Below are positions 1-8,647 of a stretch of 64,000 nucleotides of DNA, one piece after another. The stretch is from positions 248,001 through 312,000 of the forward strand of contig NZ_JAFCKP010000005.1 in NCBI RefSeq assembly GCF_018130245.1. Reading direction: 5' to 3'. Positions within the stretch are counted from its first letter, which is position 1. Each line of letters begins with the position of its first letter. The DNA comes from Bradyrhizobium sp. SZCCT0231. GTDB lineage: Bacteria; Pseudomonadota; Alphaproteobacteria; Rhizobiales; Xanthobacteraceae. The notes below the pieces were generated by a model. The model was not told where the DNA came from and did not search any database. It was given only the letters and a program-made list of their open reading frames with translations. A program made the translations under genes and the position numbers.

Positions 1-98
1 ACGAAAGCACCATTCCGGAGGCGGTCTCAAAGGCCGCCGCCGGAATTCGCGAGTGCGCGGCCCGCCCGAGGCGGGCGCTGCGCGACGACGCCGAAGGA

Positions 99-344
99 TC
101 AATTCTTCTTCATCATCCCGTCGTCTTTCTTCATGCCGTCCTTCGACATGTGGTCCTTCTTCATGCCGTCGTCCTTGGACATGGTGTCCTTCTTCATCAT
201 GCCGTCCTTGGACATCGTGTCCTTTTTCATCATGCCGTCATCCTTGCTCATCTTGTCCTGAGCAAAGGCGGCCGGGGCAAACGCGAGGCCAAGCGAAAGA
301 GCGGCAGCCGAGACGCCGAGCACGATGCGGGTGCGAATGGTCAT
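99..344 (-). CDS. Pentapeptide MXKDX repeat secreted protein
   Basis: This is an 81-residue protein. It has a signal peptide of about 28 residues ending in Ala-Phe-Ala. The mature part is almost entirely tandem Met-x-Lys-Asp-x units such as MSKDG and MMKKD. This matches the MXKDX repeat family of small exported proteins, whose function is not established; the Met, Lys and Asp content suggests binding of metals or anions, which is inference. A ribosome-binding sequence AGGGAAG lies just upstream of the ATG. The repeat number is probably variable because the DNA itself is repetitive. It stands alone, divergent from the TRAP operon that begins at 676. Confidence 0.85.
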   Translation of the reverse strand: MTIRTRIVLGVSAAALSLGLAFAPAAFAQDKMSKDDGMMKKDTMSKDGMMKKDTMSKDDGMKKDHMSKDGMKKDDGMMKKN

Positions 345-675
345 GGTTCATCTTCCCTTCGAGATGGTGTTGTCAGCGACGGACGCCGCTATTTGATCTC
401 GACGGATCGACATCCGGACTTGTTACGCCGCCGCCGGTAAATTTTGGCGAGCCCACCGCTATCCGTTGTACGGCGTATTCCGCGCTCGCAACCGGGATCG
501 GAAGTGTGCAGCGCAGCACGGCCGGCACTTGCCGGGGCATTCGGTCTCGAACTATCAAATGAGAGAAGATCGGGTGGAAGACCGGCTAGGATGGGCCTGA
601 ACGCCGGTCTGACAAGACCCGACCCAAATCACGCCGACAAGAACAGTCCAAAGAAACGTTCAAGGGGATCACACC
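345..675. other. Intergenic region between divergent genes
   Basis: This 331-base stretch separates the MXKDX gene from the TRAP operon. I see no convincing gene. It must contain both promoters. The one notable structure is the inverted repeat AGACCGGC (579-586) / GCCGGTCT (603-610), 66 bases before the TRAP binding-protein start, which could be an operator or a short hairpin. No base run resembling a terminator was seen. Confidence 0.5.
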
Positions 676-1698
676 ATGATTACGCGCCGACATCTGATCG
701 CGACCGCCGTCGCGACACCCGCCATCCTGCGCTTCGGCACCGGCACCGCGCAGGCCGCGACCACGCTGAAGATCTCACATCAATTTCCGGGCGGCACCAT
801 CGACAAGGGCGATTTCCGCGACCGGCTCTGCCGCATGTTCGCCGCTGAAGTTGCCAAGCGCAGCAACGGCGACATTGCCGCCGAGATCTATCCGAACTCA
901 TCGCTGATCAAGACCAACGCGCAGTTCTCCGCGATGCGCAAGGGCGCGCTCGACATCTCGCTCTATCCGATGCCTTATGCCGGCGGCGAGCTGCCGGAAA
1001 CCAATATCGGCCTGATGCCGGGCCTGGTGACCACCTACGACCAGGGCCTGCGCTGGAAGAAGGAGCCCGTCGGCAAGACACTGACCGACTTCCTCGCCGA
1101 CAAGGGCATCATCCTGCTCACCTGGGTCTGGCAGGCCGGCGGCGTCGCCAGCCGCTCCAAGCCGATCGTCGCGCCCGAGGAAGCCAAGGGCATGAAGGTG
1201 CGCGGCGGCTCGCGCGAGATGGACATGGTGCTGCAGACCGCCGGCGCCTCGGTGCTGTCGGTGCCTTCGAACGAAATCTACGCGGCGATGCAGACCGGCG
1301 CCTGCGATGCCGGCATCACCTCCTCCACCAGCCTGATCTCGTTCCGCCTCGAAGAGGTCGCGAAGTCCCTGACTTCGGGCGCGGGCACCTCGTACTGGTT
1401 CATGCTCGAGCCGCTGATGATGTCGAAGGCGATCTTCGACAAGCTGCCGAAGAACCATCAGGACATCCTGCTCGCGGTCGGCACCGAGCTCGAAGCCTTC
1501 GGCCGCAAGGGCGCGCAGGACGACGACGTCGAGGTCGCCAAGGTCTACGAGAAGGCCGGCGCCAAGGTCTCGGTGCTCGATGCCGCCACCGTCGGCAAAT
1601 GGCGTGACATCGCGCGCGACACCGCGTGGAAGGATTACAGCGCCAAGACCGCGACCGCCGCAAACCTGCTCAAGCTCGCCATCGACGTCGCGGCATGA
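676..1698 (+). CDS. TRAP transporter substrate-binding protein (DctP family)
   Basis: This is a 340-residue periplasmic binding protein of a tripartite ATP-independent (TRAP) carboxylate transporter. It starts with a Tat-like twin-arginine leader (RRHLI), processed near residue 28 (AQA). The mature start (TTLKISHQFPGG) and the later segment about KGMKVRGGSREMD are typical of the DctP fold, whose conserved Arg contacts the substrate carboxylate. A good ribosome-binding site (AAGGGG) precedes the ATG. The stop overlaps the start of the small permease gene (ATGA), so the three genes 676-3604 form one translationally coupled operon. The substrate cannot be read from the sequence. Confidence 0.9.
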   Translation: MITRRHLIATAVATPAILRFGTGTAQAATTLKISHQFPGGTIDKGDFRDRLCRMFAAEVAKRSNGDIAAEIYPNSSLIKTNAQFSAMRKGALDISLYPMPYAGGELPETNIGLMPGLVTTYDQGLRWKKEPVGKTLTDFLADKGIILLTWVWQAGGVASRSKPIVAPEEAKGMKVRGGSREMDMVLQTAGASVLSVPSNEIYAAMQTGACDAGITSSTSLISFRLEEVAKSLTSGAGTSYWFMLEPLMMSKAIFDKLPKNHQDILLAVGTELEAFGRKGAQDDDVEVAKVYEKAGAKVSVLDAATVGKWRDIARDTAWKDYSAKTATAANLLKLAIDVAA

Positions 1699-2249
1699 GC
1701 CACGGTCCGCTTCCGGATCGTGACGACCAGGCGAGCGTTGCCGCAGGGACCGGCCCTGCGGCGGCAATCGATCGCGGTCTCGCCGTCCTCAACAGCATCA
1801 TCGTCGTGTTCGCCGCGATCGCGCTGGTCGCGGCCTGCACCATCCTGAGCTACAGCGTGCTGAGCCGCGCGCTGTTCAAGGCCGCCAATTACTGGCAGGA
1901 CGAGGCCGCCGTGTTCCTGCTGGTCGGCGCCACCTTCATGACCGCCGCCTATGTGCAGCAGAACCGCGGTCACATCGGCATCGAGGCCTTCGTCGGCCTG
2001 CTGTCGCCATTCGCGAACCGGGTCCGGCTCTGGCTGGTCGACGCCGCGACGTTCCTGTTCTGCGCCTTCTTCACCTGGAAATCCTGGACACTGGCCCACG
2101 AGGCCTATGTCGACGGCCAGGTCTCGAACTCGATGTGGTCCCCGCCACTCGCCATTCCCTATTCGCTGATGGCGTTCGGGATGAGCCTGCTCTGCATCCA
2201 GATCCTCGTGCAGCTTGCGCTGCCCTTCACCGGAGCCAGGCGTTCATGA
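1695..2249 (+). CDS. TRAP transporter small permease (DctQ family)
   Basis: This is a 184-residue membrane protein with about four hydrophobic helices and the DctQ pattern NYWQDEAAVFLLVGATFMTA in the middle. DctQ is the small integral membrane subunit that partners DctM. I chose the ATG at 1695 because it overlaps the stop of the binding-protein gene (ATGA), although the frame stays open further upstream. Its own stop overlaps the next start in the same way, which is strong evidence for coupled translation of the set. Confidence 0.9.
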   Translation: MSHGPLPDRDDQASVAAGTGPAAAIDRGLAVLNSIIVVFAAIALVAACTILSYSVLSRALFKAANYWQDEAAVFLLVGATFMTAAYVQQNRGHIGIEAFVGLLSPFANRVRLWLVDAATFLFCAFFTWKSWTLAHEAYVDGQVSNSMWSPPLAIPYSLMAFGMSLLCIQILVQLALPFTGARRS

Positions 2250-3604
2250 GTGTCTTCGGTATCGGCCTCGCCTACGGGATTGCGACCCTGCTGGTGATGT
2301 TCTCAGGGATGCCGATTGCGTTCGCGCTCGGCGCGGTCGCGGTCGTGTTCATGGGCATCTACATGCCCTCGGCCTCGCTCGATACGGTGACGCAGAACGT
2401 CTACGAGGAAATGGCCTCGATCACGCTGCTGTCGATCCCGCTCTTCATCCTGAAGGGCGCCGCGATCGGCAAGTCGCGCGCCGGCCAGGATCTCTATTCG
2501 GCCCTGCATGCCTGGCTGCATCGCGTCCCCGGCGGCTTAGGGGTCGCCAACGTCTTCGCCTGCGCGCTGTTCGCGGCGATGGCGGGCTCGAGCCCGGCGA
2601 CCTGCTCGGCGATCGGTTCGGCCGGCATTCCCGAGATGCGCAAGCGCGGTTATTCCGGCGGTTTTGCCGCAGGCATCATCGCCGCCGGCGGCACACTCGG
2701 CATCCTGCTGCCGCCCTCGATCACCATGATCCTGTTTGCGGTCGCGGCCGAAAAGTCGCTGGGGCGACTGTTCCTCGCCGGCATCGGGCCGGGCCTGCTG
2801 CTGGTCACCCTGTTCGGAGCCTATGCCGTGATCCGCTTCCGCCAGGAATATGCCGCGGCCGAAGCGGCCTACAAGAATGGCGGCCCGGAGGCTGCGATCC
2901 TGATCCGCGACGAGTACACGCTCGCCGAACGCTTCAGCGTGCTGCCGCGGGTGATCCCGTTCGTGCTGCTGCTCACCGGCGTCATGATCGCCCTCTATGG
3001 CGGCTACGCCACCCCGTCGGAGACCGCCGGCCTCGGCGGCCTCCTGGCACTGGCGCTGATCGCCGCGATCTACAGCGTGTGGCGGCCGGGTGACCTCGCG
3101 CCCATCATGAAATCGACGATCCGGGAATCGACCATGCTGATGATGATCATCGGCATGTCGCTGCTTTATTCCTACGTGATGAGCTATCTGCACATCTCGC
3201 AATCGGTCGCCGAATCCATCGTCGCGATGCACCTGCCGCGCTGGGAACTGCTGTTCGCGATCCTCGTCATGGTCGTCGTGCTCGGCTTCTTCCTGCCGCC
3301 GGTCTCGATCATCCTGATGACGGCGCCGATCATCCTGCCACCGCTCCGCGCCGCCAATTTCGACATCATCTGGTTCGGCGTGGTCATGACCATCGTGATG
3401 GAGATGGGTTTGATCCATCCACCGGTCGGCCTCAACATCTTCGTCATTCGCAACGTCGCGCCGGACATCCCCTTGCGCGAGGTGATCTGGGGCACGTTGC
3501 CGTTCGTGCTGCTGATGATGCTGGCGGTGCTGCTGCTGTGCTTCGTGCCGGGGATTTCGACCTGGCTGCCGGATCTGGTGATGGGGCCGGACGGCAGCAG
3601 GTGA
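2246..3604 (+). CDS. TRAP transporter large permease (DctM family)
   Basis: This is a 452-residue polytopic membrane protein, the usual length for DctM, with about a dozen hydrophobic segments. Recognisable DctM features are the stretch GSSPATCSAIGSAGIPEM in the first half, GGTLGILLPPSI, and the late PPVGLNIFVI. It forms the sodium-coupled transport channel. The ATG at 2246 overlaps the TGA of the small permease gene. It is the last gene of the first TRAP operon and is followed by a palindromic repeat at 3620-3711. Confidence 0.92.
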   Translation: MSVFGIGLAYGIATLLVMFSGMPIAFALGAVAVVFMGIYMPSASLDTVTQNVYEEMASITLLSIPLFILKGAAIGKSRAGQDLYSALHAWLHRVPGGLGVANVFACALFAAMAGSSPATCSAIGSAGIPEMRKRGYSGGFAAGIIAAGGTLGILLPPSITMILFAVAAEKSLGRLFLAGIGPGLLLVTLFGAYAVIRFRQEYAAAEAAYKNGGPEAAILIRDEYTLAERFSVLPRVIPFVLLLTGVMIALYGGYATPSETAGLGGLLALALIAAIYSVWRPGDLAPIMKSTIRESTMLMMIIGMSLLYSYVMSYLHISQSVAESIVAMHLPRWELLFAILVMVVVLGFFLPPVSIILMTAPIILPPLRAANFDIIWFGVVMTIVMEMGLIHPPVGLNIFVIRNVAPDIPLREVIWGTLPFVLLMMLAVLLLCFVPGISTWLPDLVMGPDGSR

Positions 3605-3619
3605 CGCTGCGGTAGCTAT

Positions 3620-3711
3620 CGTAGGGTGGGCAAAGCGAAGCGTGCCCACTACCTGTCGGCGATCAGGAAGAGATGGTGGGCACGGCGCTGCGCGCCTTTG
3701 CCCACCCTACG
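3620..3711. repeat. Long palindromic intergenic repeat, type 1, copy 1
   Basis: This is a 92-base element whose ends are inverted copies: CGTAGGGTGGGCAAAGCG at the left and CGCCTTTGCCCACCCTACG at the right. The inner arms are also complementary (GTGCCCAC / GTGGGCAC). The same element recurs at 8531-8622. It lies between convergent genes. It has the form of the dispersed palindromic repeats common in bradyrhizobia and may fold into a long hairpin in RNA. Confidence 0.85.
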
Positions 3712-3721
3712 AGTGTAGTTG

Positions 3722-4405
3722 TTATGGCTCGCTCTTCCGCCGTGACTTCGGCGCCGTCGCCACCACCTGCAACAGATCCTTGCGCACAGCTTCGATGTGC
3801 CGCTCCAGGAACCGACAGGCCTCCTCGACCTTCCCTGCGCGACAGAGCGCGACCAGCTGGGCGTGCTCCTTCTCGGCAATGCCCATCGCCTTGGTGTTGG
3901 AGAGCTGCAGGCGGGTGTAGCGGTCGCTGGTCTGGAGCAGCGACAGCACGATCGCGCGCGTGCGGGGCTGCGGCGCGTGAACATAGAGCGCCATGTGGAA
4001 GTCGGCGTTGAGCTGGCCCCATTCGCTGACGTTCCTCGCCTTGATCGCCTTCTCGAAGCTCCTGTGGATGTCGTCGAGCCCCTCGAAATCCTCCGCGGTG
4101 AAGCGCGGCGCCGACTGCGCCAGCAATCGCGGCTCCAGGATGCGGCGCAGGTCGAAGACGTCGTTGATCTCATCCAGCGACAGCTCCGAGACGATGGCGC
4201 CCTTCTGCGGCACGATCCGCACCAGCCCTTCGGCCTCGAGCTGGAATAGCGCCTCGCGCACCGGGATGCGGCTGACGCCATAGGCATCCCCAAGCGCGTC
4301 CTGGCGCAGTTGCGATCCGGCCGGATAGGTGCCGTCGAGGATCGCCTGCCGGAGCTGGTCGACGATCGCAGCCGACAAGGTGCGATGCTTCAGAGGCTGT
4401 CTCAT
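3722..4405 (-). CDS. GntR family regulator, FCD subfamily
   Basis: This is a 227-residue transcription factor. Residues 8-72 form the GntR winged helix (LRQAILDGTYPAGSQL, then VSRIPVREALFQLEAEGLV). The rest is the all-helical FCD ligand domain, with metal-binding style residues in NADFHMAL, EHAQL and RHIEAV. I chose the ATG at 4405 because it fits the family start; a GAAGGA sequence lies upstream. It is divergent from the second TRAP operon. The perfect palindrome at 4562-4582 is the obvious operator, so it probably represses that operon until a small carboxylate binds. It may also control the first TRAP operon. Confidence 0.9.
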   Translation of the reverse strand: MRQPLKHRTLSAAIVDQLRQAILDGTYPAGSQLRQDALGDAYGVSRIPVREALFQLEAEGLVRIVPQKGAIVSELSLDEINDVFDLRRILEPRLLAQSAPRFTAEDFEGLDDIHRSFEKAIKARNVSEWGQLNADFHMALYVHAPQPRTRAIVLSLLQTSDRYTRLQLSNTKAMGIAEKEHAQLVALCRAGKVEEACRFLERHIEAVRKDLLQVVATAPKSRRKSEP

Positions 4406-4561
4406 CTGATCGTCTGTTGTCCTTCTCGACTCGTTCGGCCGAAGCGGTCCCTGTCTTGCATGTTGAGGGGGCCGGCAAAAGCCGAGCACGCCGCAAAAGC
4501 AAAGTGCCCAGCATAAGCGCGCCCAGCCGCCGAAATGACCGCAAACTCCGTTTGACTCCCA

Positions 4562-4582
4562 AAATGTATAAATTATACATTT
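4562..4582. promoter_or_regulatory. Perfect 21-bp palindrome, likely GntR operator
   Basis: Arms AAATGTATAA (4562-4571) and TTATACATTT (4573-4582) flank a single central A with no mismatch. FCD-type GntR regulators bind short palindromes of the GTATA/TATAC kind. It sits in the 219-base gap between the divergent GntR gene and the TRAP operon, 43 bases before the ATG at 4625. It is markedly AT-rich against the GC-rich background. Confidence 0.8.
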
Positions 4583-4624
4583 GGCAATCGCACGACAAAT
4601 CTTTCGGGGGCTGGGGCCTCTTTC

Positions 4625-5248
4625 ATGATCGAGCAGACCATGCCGGCCACGCACGCGCTCAGCCTCCGACATACGATCGTCCGGATGTCGAGCGCCCTGC
4701 TCGCCTTCGAGCGTCTGGCGCTGATGGGCCTGATGTACCTGCTCACCGGGTTGATCCTGGTGAACGTCGTCACCCGCTACTCGCATTTCCCGATCTACTG
4801 GATCGATGAATCCGCCGTCTATTGCGTGGTCTGGCTGACCTTCATCGGCGCCTCCGCCATGACGCGGCTGCGGCTCGACTTCGCGGTCAACATGTTGACG
4901 GAGCGTCTTTCGCCGCAGCACCAGAAGATCGCCAAGGTGATTTCGACCGGCCTCGTCGTCGTGTTCGGCGTCGCCCTGATCGTCACCTGCGTGCTCTGGA
5001 TGGACCCGGTCGGGCTCGCCCGCGCCGGTTTCGACGGGCGCAAGCTCGCGGCCGAGACCTTCAACTTCCTCTACACCGAGCGCACCCAGACGCTGAACTG
5101 GCCGACCTGGATGCTTTATCTGACGCTGCCGATCTTCGCGGTGTCGATGACCATCCACGGTCTCGCCAATCTCTTGGAAGATCTCGAGCTGGTCCCGCGT
5201 ACGCCACTGACGGGCTTTCAGCTCTCCGAGCTGGACGGGGTCAACTGA
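4625..5248 (+). CDS. TRAP transporter small permease (DctQ family)
   Basis: This is a 207-residue membrane protein with about four hydrophobic helices. It carries the DctQ signature YWIDESAVYCVVWLTFIGAS. It is the first gene of the second TRAP operon, whose order is small permease, large permease, binding protein, aldolase. The start is uncertain: ATG 4625 is the longest option and ATG 4640 is close behind, neither with a strong ribosome-binding site. Its stop overlaps the next start (TGATG). The candidate operator lies just upstream. Confidence 0.88.
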   Translation: MIEQTMPATHALSLRHTIVRMSSALLAFERLALMGLMYLLTGLILVNVVTRYSHFPIYWIDESAVYCVVWLTFIGASAMTRLRLDFAVNMLTERLSPQHQKIAKVISTGLVVVFGVALIVTCVLWMDPVGLARAGFDGRKLAAETFNFLYTERTQTLNWPTWMLYLTLPIFAVSMTIHGLANLLEDLELVPRTPLTGFQLSELDGVN

Positions 5249-6513
5249 TGATCACGTCAGCGGCTTTCATGGCGTTCATGCTGGTCGGCGTGCCGATCGG
5301 CCTGTGCCTGTGCCTCGCCGGCCTGGTCTACATCGCCGCGTCCGGCAACCCGGTGCTGTTCCAGTCCTATCCGCTCCAGTTGTTCGGCGGCGTCGACAGC
5401 TACGGCCTGATTGCCATTCCGCTCTTCATCCTGATCGGCGAGATCATGAACGGCGGCGGCATCACGCGACGCATCGTCGACATGGCGATGGCGTTCGTCG
5501 GCTCGCTCAAGGGCGGGCTCGCCTACGTCAACATCCTCGCCAACATGTTCATCTCCTCGATCCTGGGATCGGCGACCGCGCAGGTCGCGATCATGGCCCA
5601 GATCATGGTGCCGGAGATGGAGAAGAAGGGCTACGACAAGACCTTCGCGGCGGGCCTGACCGCCTATGGCGGCATGCTCGGCCCGATCATCCCGCCCTCG
5701 GTGATGTTCGTGGTCTACAGCGTGCTGGCGCAGGTCTCGGTCAGCGACATGCTGATCGCCGGCATCGTGCCGGGCGTCATTCTCACGGTGATGTTCTGCC
5801 TCGTCATCGCGCTGATGGGATACATCTACAACTATCCCCGCGCGGACCACCAGACGCCGCGCCAGCGCGTCATGACCATCCTGCGGACCTCGCCGACGCT
5901 GCTGATCCCGATCGTCATCGTCGGCACCATCCTTGGCGGCCTCGCCAACGCCACGGAATCGGCGGCAGTCGGTGCGGTCGCAGCGGCGCTGGTCGGAAAA
6001 TACTGGACCAAAGAATTCAAGTTCTCGCAGCTGCCGCAGATGATGCTGCGCAGCGCCATCTATTCGGCGATCGTGCTGTTCCTGGTGGCGGCTGCGGCCG
6101 TGTTCTCCTGGGTCCTGATCTTCGGCAAGGTGCCGCAGGAGACCGCCGCCTGGATCCAGACGGCCGCCAAGGACCCGGTCAGCTTCATGCTGATCTGCAA
6201 CGTCATCCTGCTGGTGATCGGCACTGTCATCGACGGCATTCCCGGCCTGATCATGACCGTGCCGATCCTGCTGCCCGTTGCGACCGAGGTCTATCACATC
6301 GATCCCCGGCAGTTCGGCGTCGTGGTGGTGATCAACCTCGTGCTCGGCCTTTTGTCGCCGCCGGTCGGGCTCTGCTTCTTCGTCGCGGCCGCTGTCACCG
6401 GCGCCAAGCCCGGCAAGATGTTCATGGTGACGCTGCCCTTCTTCGTCATCTCCTGCGTCCTCCTGGTGCTGCTCTCGCTCTACCCGTCACTCTCGCTGAT
6501 CCTCGTCAAATAG
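5248..6513 (+). CDS. TRAP transporter large permease (DctM family)
   Basis: This is a 421-residue polytopic membrane protein, typical for DctM. Conserved segments include the first-half stretch ending LGSATAQVAIMAQIMVPEM, GGMLGPIIPPSVMFVVYS, and LLSPPVGLCFFVAAA near the C-terminus. The ATG at 5248 overlaps the stop of the small permease gene. It differs clearly from the large permease at 2246-3604, so this is a second, independent TRAP system rather than a recent tandem copy. Confidence 0.92.
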   Translation: MITSAAFMAFMLVGVPIGLCLCLAGLVYIAASGNPVLFQSYPLQLFGGVDSYGLIAIPLFILIGEIMNGGGITRRIVDMAMAFVGSLKGGLAYVNILANMFISSILGSATAQVAIMAQIMVPEMEKKGYDKTFAAGLTAYGGMLGPIIPPSVMFVVYSVLAQVSVSDMLIAGIVPGVILTVMFCLVIALMGYIYNYPRADHQTPRQRVMTILRTSPTLLIPIVIVGTILGGLANATESAAVGAVAAALVGKYWTKEFKFSQLPQMMLRSAIYSAIVLFLVAAAAVFSWVLIFGKVPQETAAWIQTAAKDPVSFMLICNVILLVIGTVIDGIPGLIMTVPILLPVATEVYHIDPRQFGVVVVINLVLGLLSPPVGLCFFVAAAVTGAKPGKMFMVTLPFFVISCVLLVLLSLYPSLSLILVK

Positions 6514-6536
6514 GCCTATCCGAAAGGAACCCGACC

Positions 6537-7517
6537 ATGCCGCTTTCACGCCGCCGTTTTCTCGCTGCCACTGCCGCCTCGGTGTTCGCACCATCGCTGG
6601 CGCTCGCCCAGGCCAAGGAATTCCGCCTCGGCCTGATCACGCCGAACGGCCATTCCTGGAACAAGGCTGCGCTCAAATTCGGCGACGATCTCAAGGCCGC
6701 CACCAACGGCCGCCTGACATTGACCGTGTTCCACTCCGGCCAGCTCGGCAACGAGACCGCGATGATGCAGCAATTGCAGTCCGGCGCGCTCGATATGGGC
6801 TTCATCCAGGCCGCCGAGCTCGGCTCGCGCGTGCCGCACATCGCCGCGATCAACGCGCCCTACATCGTCCGCTCGACGCCGGCGGTGGCAAAGTTCGTGC
6901 GACATCCGGCAGCGGTGAAGCTGTTCGACGTGCTGCCGCAGGAGACCGGCACCATCGGGCTCGGCTGGGGCATCACCGGCATGCGCGCGGTGTTCTCCTC
7001 CAAGGATCTGAACACGCTGGCGGACATCCGCGGCATGAAGCTGCGCATCAACCCGACGCCGGTCTATCGCGATTTCTATTCCTCGCTGGGCGCGGCGCCG
7101 ACGCCGATCCCGACGCCCCAGGTGTTCGACGCCATGGCCAACGGCCAGGTCGACGGCCTCGAGGCCGATCTCGAATTCTCCTGGAACCAGCGCTTCGACA
7201 AGGTGTCGAAGGTGATCCTGCAGATGAATGCCGTCTTCATGCCGATGGCGGCGGTCGTCTCGGGCCGGGTCTGGCAATCGCTCCCCGCGGCCGACCGCGA
7301 GCTGATCACCAAGACGATCAAGTCGACGCTGGACGCGCAGATCGACGGGCTCGCCGGCAACGAGCCCACGCTGATCGAGAACTTCAAGAACGCGCCGATC
7401 CCGATCCGCCAGGTCGATGCCAAGGACACCGAGGCCGTCATTGCCGAGTTCGACAAGATCTGGCTGCCGAAAGCCCCCGTCCTCGCCGAGCTGCGCAAGG
7501 TCGGCGCGACGCTCTGA
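6537..7517 (+). CDS. TRAP transporter substrate-binding protein (DctP family)
   Basis: This is a 326-residue exported binding protein. The leader MPLSRRRFLAATAASVFAPS contains a twin-arginine motif, with cleavage near ALAQA (about residue 25). Family features are HSGQLGNETAMMQQLQSGAL and the segment DIRGMKLRINPTPVYRDF, which carries the conserved Arg that salt-bridges a carboxylate. The ribosome-binding site AAAGGAA lies 7 bases before the ATG. It follows the large permease by 23 bases. The bound ligand is unknown; the downstream aldolase suggests a sugar acid or related keto-acid precursor. Confidence 0.92.
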   Translation: MPLSRRRFLAATAASVFAPSLALAQAKEFRLGLITPNGHSWNKAALKFGDDLKAATNGRLTLTVFHSGQLGNETAMMQQLQSGALDMGFIQAAELGSRVPHIAAINAPYIVRSTPAVAKFVRHPAAVKLFDVLPQETGTIGLGWGITGMRAVFSSKDLNTLADIRGMKLRINPTPVYRDFYSSLGAAPTPIPTPQVFDAMANGQVDGLEADLEFSWNQRFDKVSKVILQMNAVFMPMAAVVSGRVWQSLPAADRELITKTIKSTLDAQIDGLAGNEPTLIENFKNAPIPIRQVDAKDTEAVIAEFDKIWLPKAPVLAELRKVGATL

Positions 7518-7593
7518 CCTCGTCCACCACCTTCACGTCAAATGCCCGGCGGATCGAACGATCCGCCGGCACAATGTCAATCGGAGCCAAACA

Positions 7594-8520
7594 ATGAGCC
7601 CACGCATCTCCTGGGAAGGCGTCTTCCCGGCCGTTACCACGCAATTCAACGACGACCTGTCGCTCAACATCGATGCGACCGCCAGGGTCATGGACGGACT
7701 GATCCGCGACGGCGTCTCCGGCCTGATCGTCTGCGGCTCGGTCGGTGAGAACACCTCGCTGGAGCGCAAGGAGAAGGTCGCGATCATGGAAGCGGCGAAG
7801 TCGGTCGCGGCCGGCCGCGTGCCCGTGCTGTGCGGCATCGCCGAATTCACCACCGCCTTTGCGGTCGAGACCGCCAAGGAAGCCGCGCGTGTCGGCATCG
7901 ACGGCGTGATGGTGATGCCGGCGCTGGTCTATTCGTCCAAGCCGCACGAGACCGCCGCGCATTTCCGCGCCGTCGCCAGCGCCACCGACCTGCCGGTGAT
8001 GCTCTACAACAATCCCCCGATCTACAAGAACGACGTCACGCCGGATATCCTGACCTCGCTCGCGGACGTCGAGACCGTGGTCTGCTTCAAGGATTCCTCG
8101 GGCGACACGCGTCGCTTCATCGACACCCGCAACATGGTCGGCGACCGCTTCGTGCTGTTCGCAGGCCTCGACGACGTCATCGTCGAGAGCGTCGCCATGG
8201 GCGCCGTGGGATGGGTCTCCGGCATGTCGAACGCCTTCCCGCGCGAGGGCGAGACGCTGTTCCGCCTCGCCAAGGCTGGGCGCTATGCCGAAGCCATGCC
8301 GCTGTACGAATGGTTCATGCCGCTCCTGCATCTCGATGCCCGCCCCGATCTCGTCCAGTGCATCAAGCTGTGCGAGCACATCATGGGCCGCGGCACCGCG
8401 CTGACCCGCCCGCCCCGCCTTGCATTGCTGCCGCAGGAGAAGGCCGAGGTCGAGGCCATGATGGCCAGGGCGCTCAAGAACCGCCCGCGCCTGCCGGATG
8501 TCGGGCTGAAGGCGGCTTAA
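7594..8520 (+). CDS. DapA/NanA family class I aldolase-dehydratase
   Basis: This is a 308-residue TIM-barrel protein of the dihydrodipicolinate synthase family. The Schiff-base Lys is K166 in VCFKDSSGD, the catalytic Tyr is Y138 in MLYNNPP, and the GSVGE loop (48-52) binds the pyruvate-like carboxylate. The ATG is preceded by GGAG. The family includes lysine-biosynthetic DapA, N-acetylneuraminate lyase, keto-deoxy sugar acid aldolases and hydroxyproline-pathway deaminases. Placement 76 bases after a TRAP binding protein argues for catabolism of the imported compound rather than lysine synthesis. I cannot choose between the specific activities. Confidence 0.85.
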   Translation: MSPRISWEGVFPAVTTQFNDDLSLNIDATARVMDGLIRDGVSGLIVCGSVGENTSLERKEKVAIMEAAKSVAAGRVPVLCGIAEFTTAFAVETAKEAARVGIDGVMVMPALVYSSKPHETAAHFRAVASATDLPVMLYNNPPIYKNDVTPDILTSLADVETVVCFKDSSGDTRRFIDTRNMVGDRFVLFAGLDDVIVESVAMGAVGWVSGMSNAFPREGETLFRLAKAGRYAEAMPLYEWFMPLLHLDARPDLVQCIKLCEHIMGRGTALTRPPRLALLPQEKAEVEAMMARALKNRPRLPDVGLKAA

Positions 8521-8530
8521 CGGCAGGTCT

Positions 8531-8622
8531 CGTAGGGTGGGCAAAGCGAAAGCGTGCCCACCTTCTGCCAATGATCGCGAAAGATCGTGGGCACGGCGCT
8601 TCGCGCCTTTGCCCACCCTAGG
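8531..8622. repeat. Long palindromic intergenic repeat, type 1, copy 2
   Basis: This is a 92-base element nearly identical in design to 3620-3711: CGTAGGGTGGGCAAAGCG at the left and CGCCTTTGCCCACCCTAGG at the right, with one end mismatch. It separates the convergent aldolase gene and mvaB, so both copies of this type sit between convergent genes, where a hairpin could end both transcripts. Confidence 0.85.
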
Positions 8623-8647
8623 GCACCTGAATGCGCCGCAAGCGGGT

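Noticed and set aside
53-562. Long Arg/Ser-rich open frame on the plus strand over the MXKDX gene
   Set aside because: It is the antisense shadow of the repetitive MXKDX gene; composition is low-complexity and no ribosome-binding site or family match is seen.
5257-6297. 346-codon minus-strand open frame rich in Asp, His and Arg
   Set aside because: It lies opposite the large TRAP permease; the composition is the typical reverse-frame artefact of GC-rich membrane protein genes.
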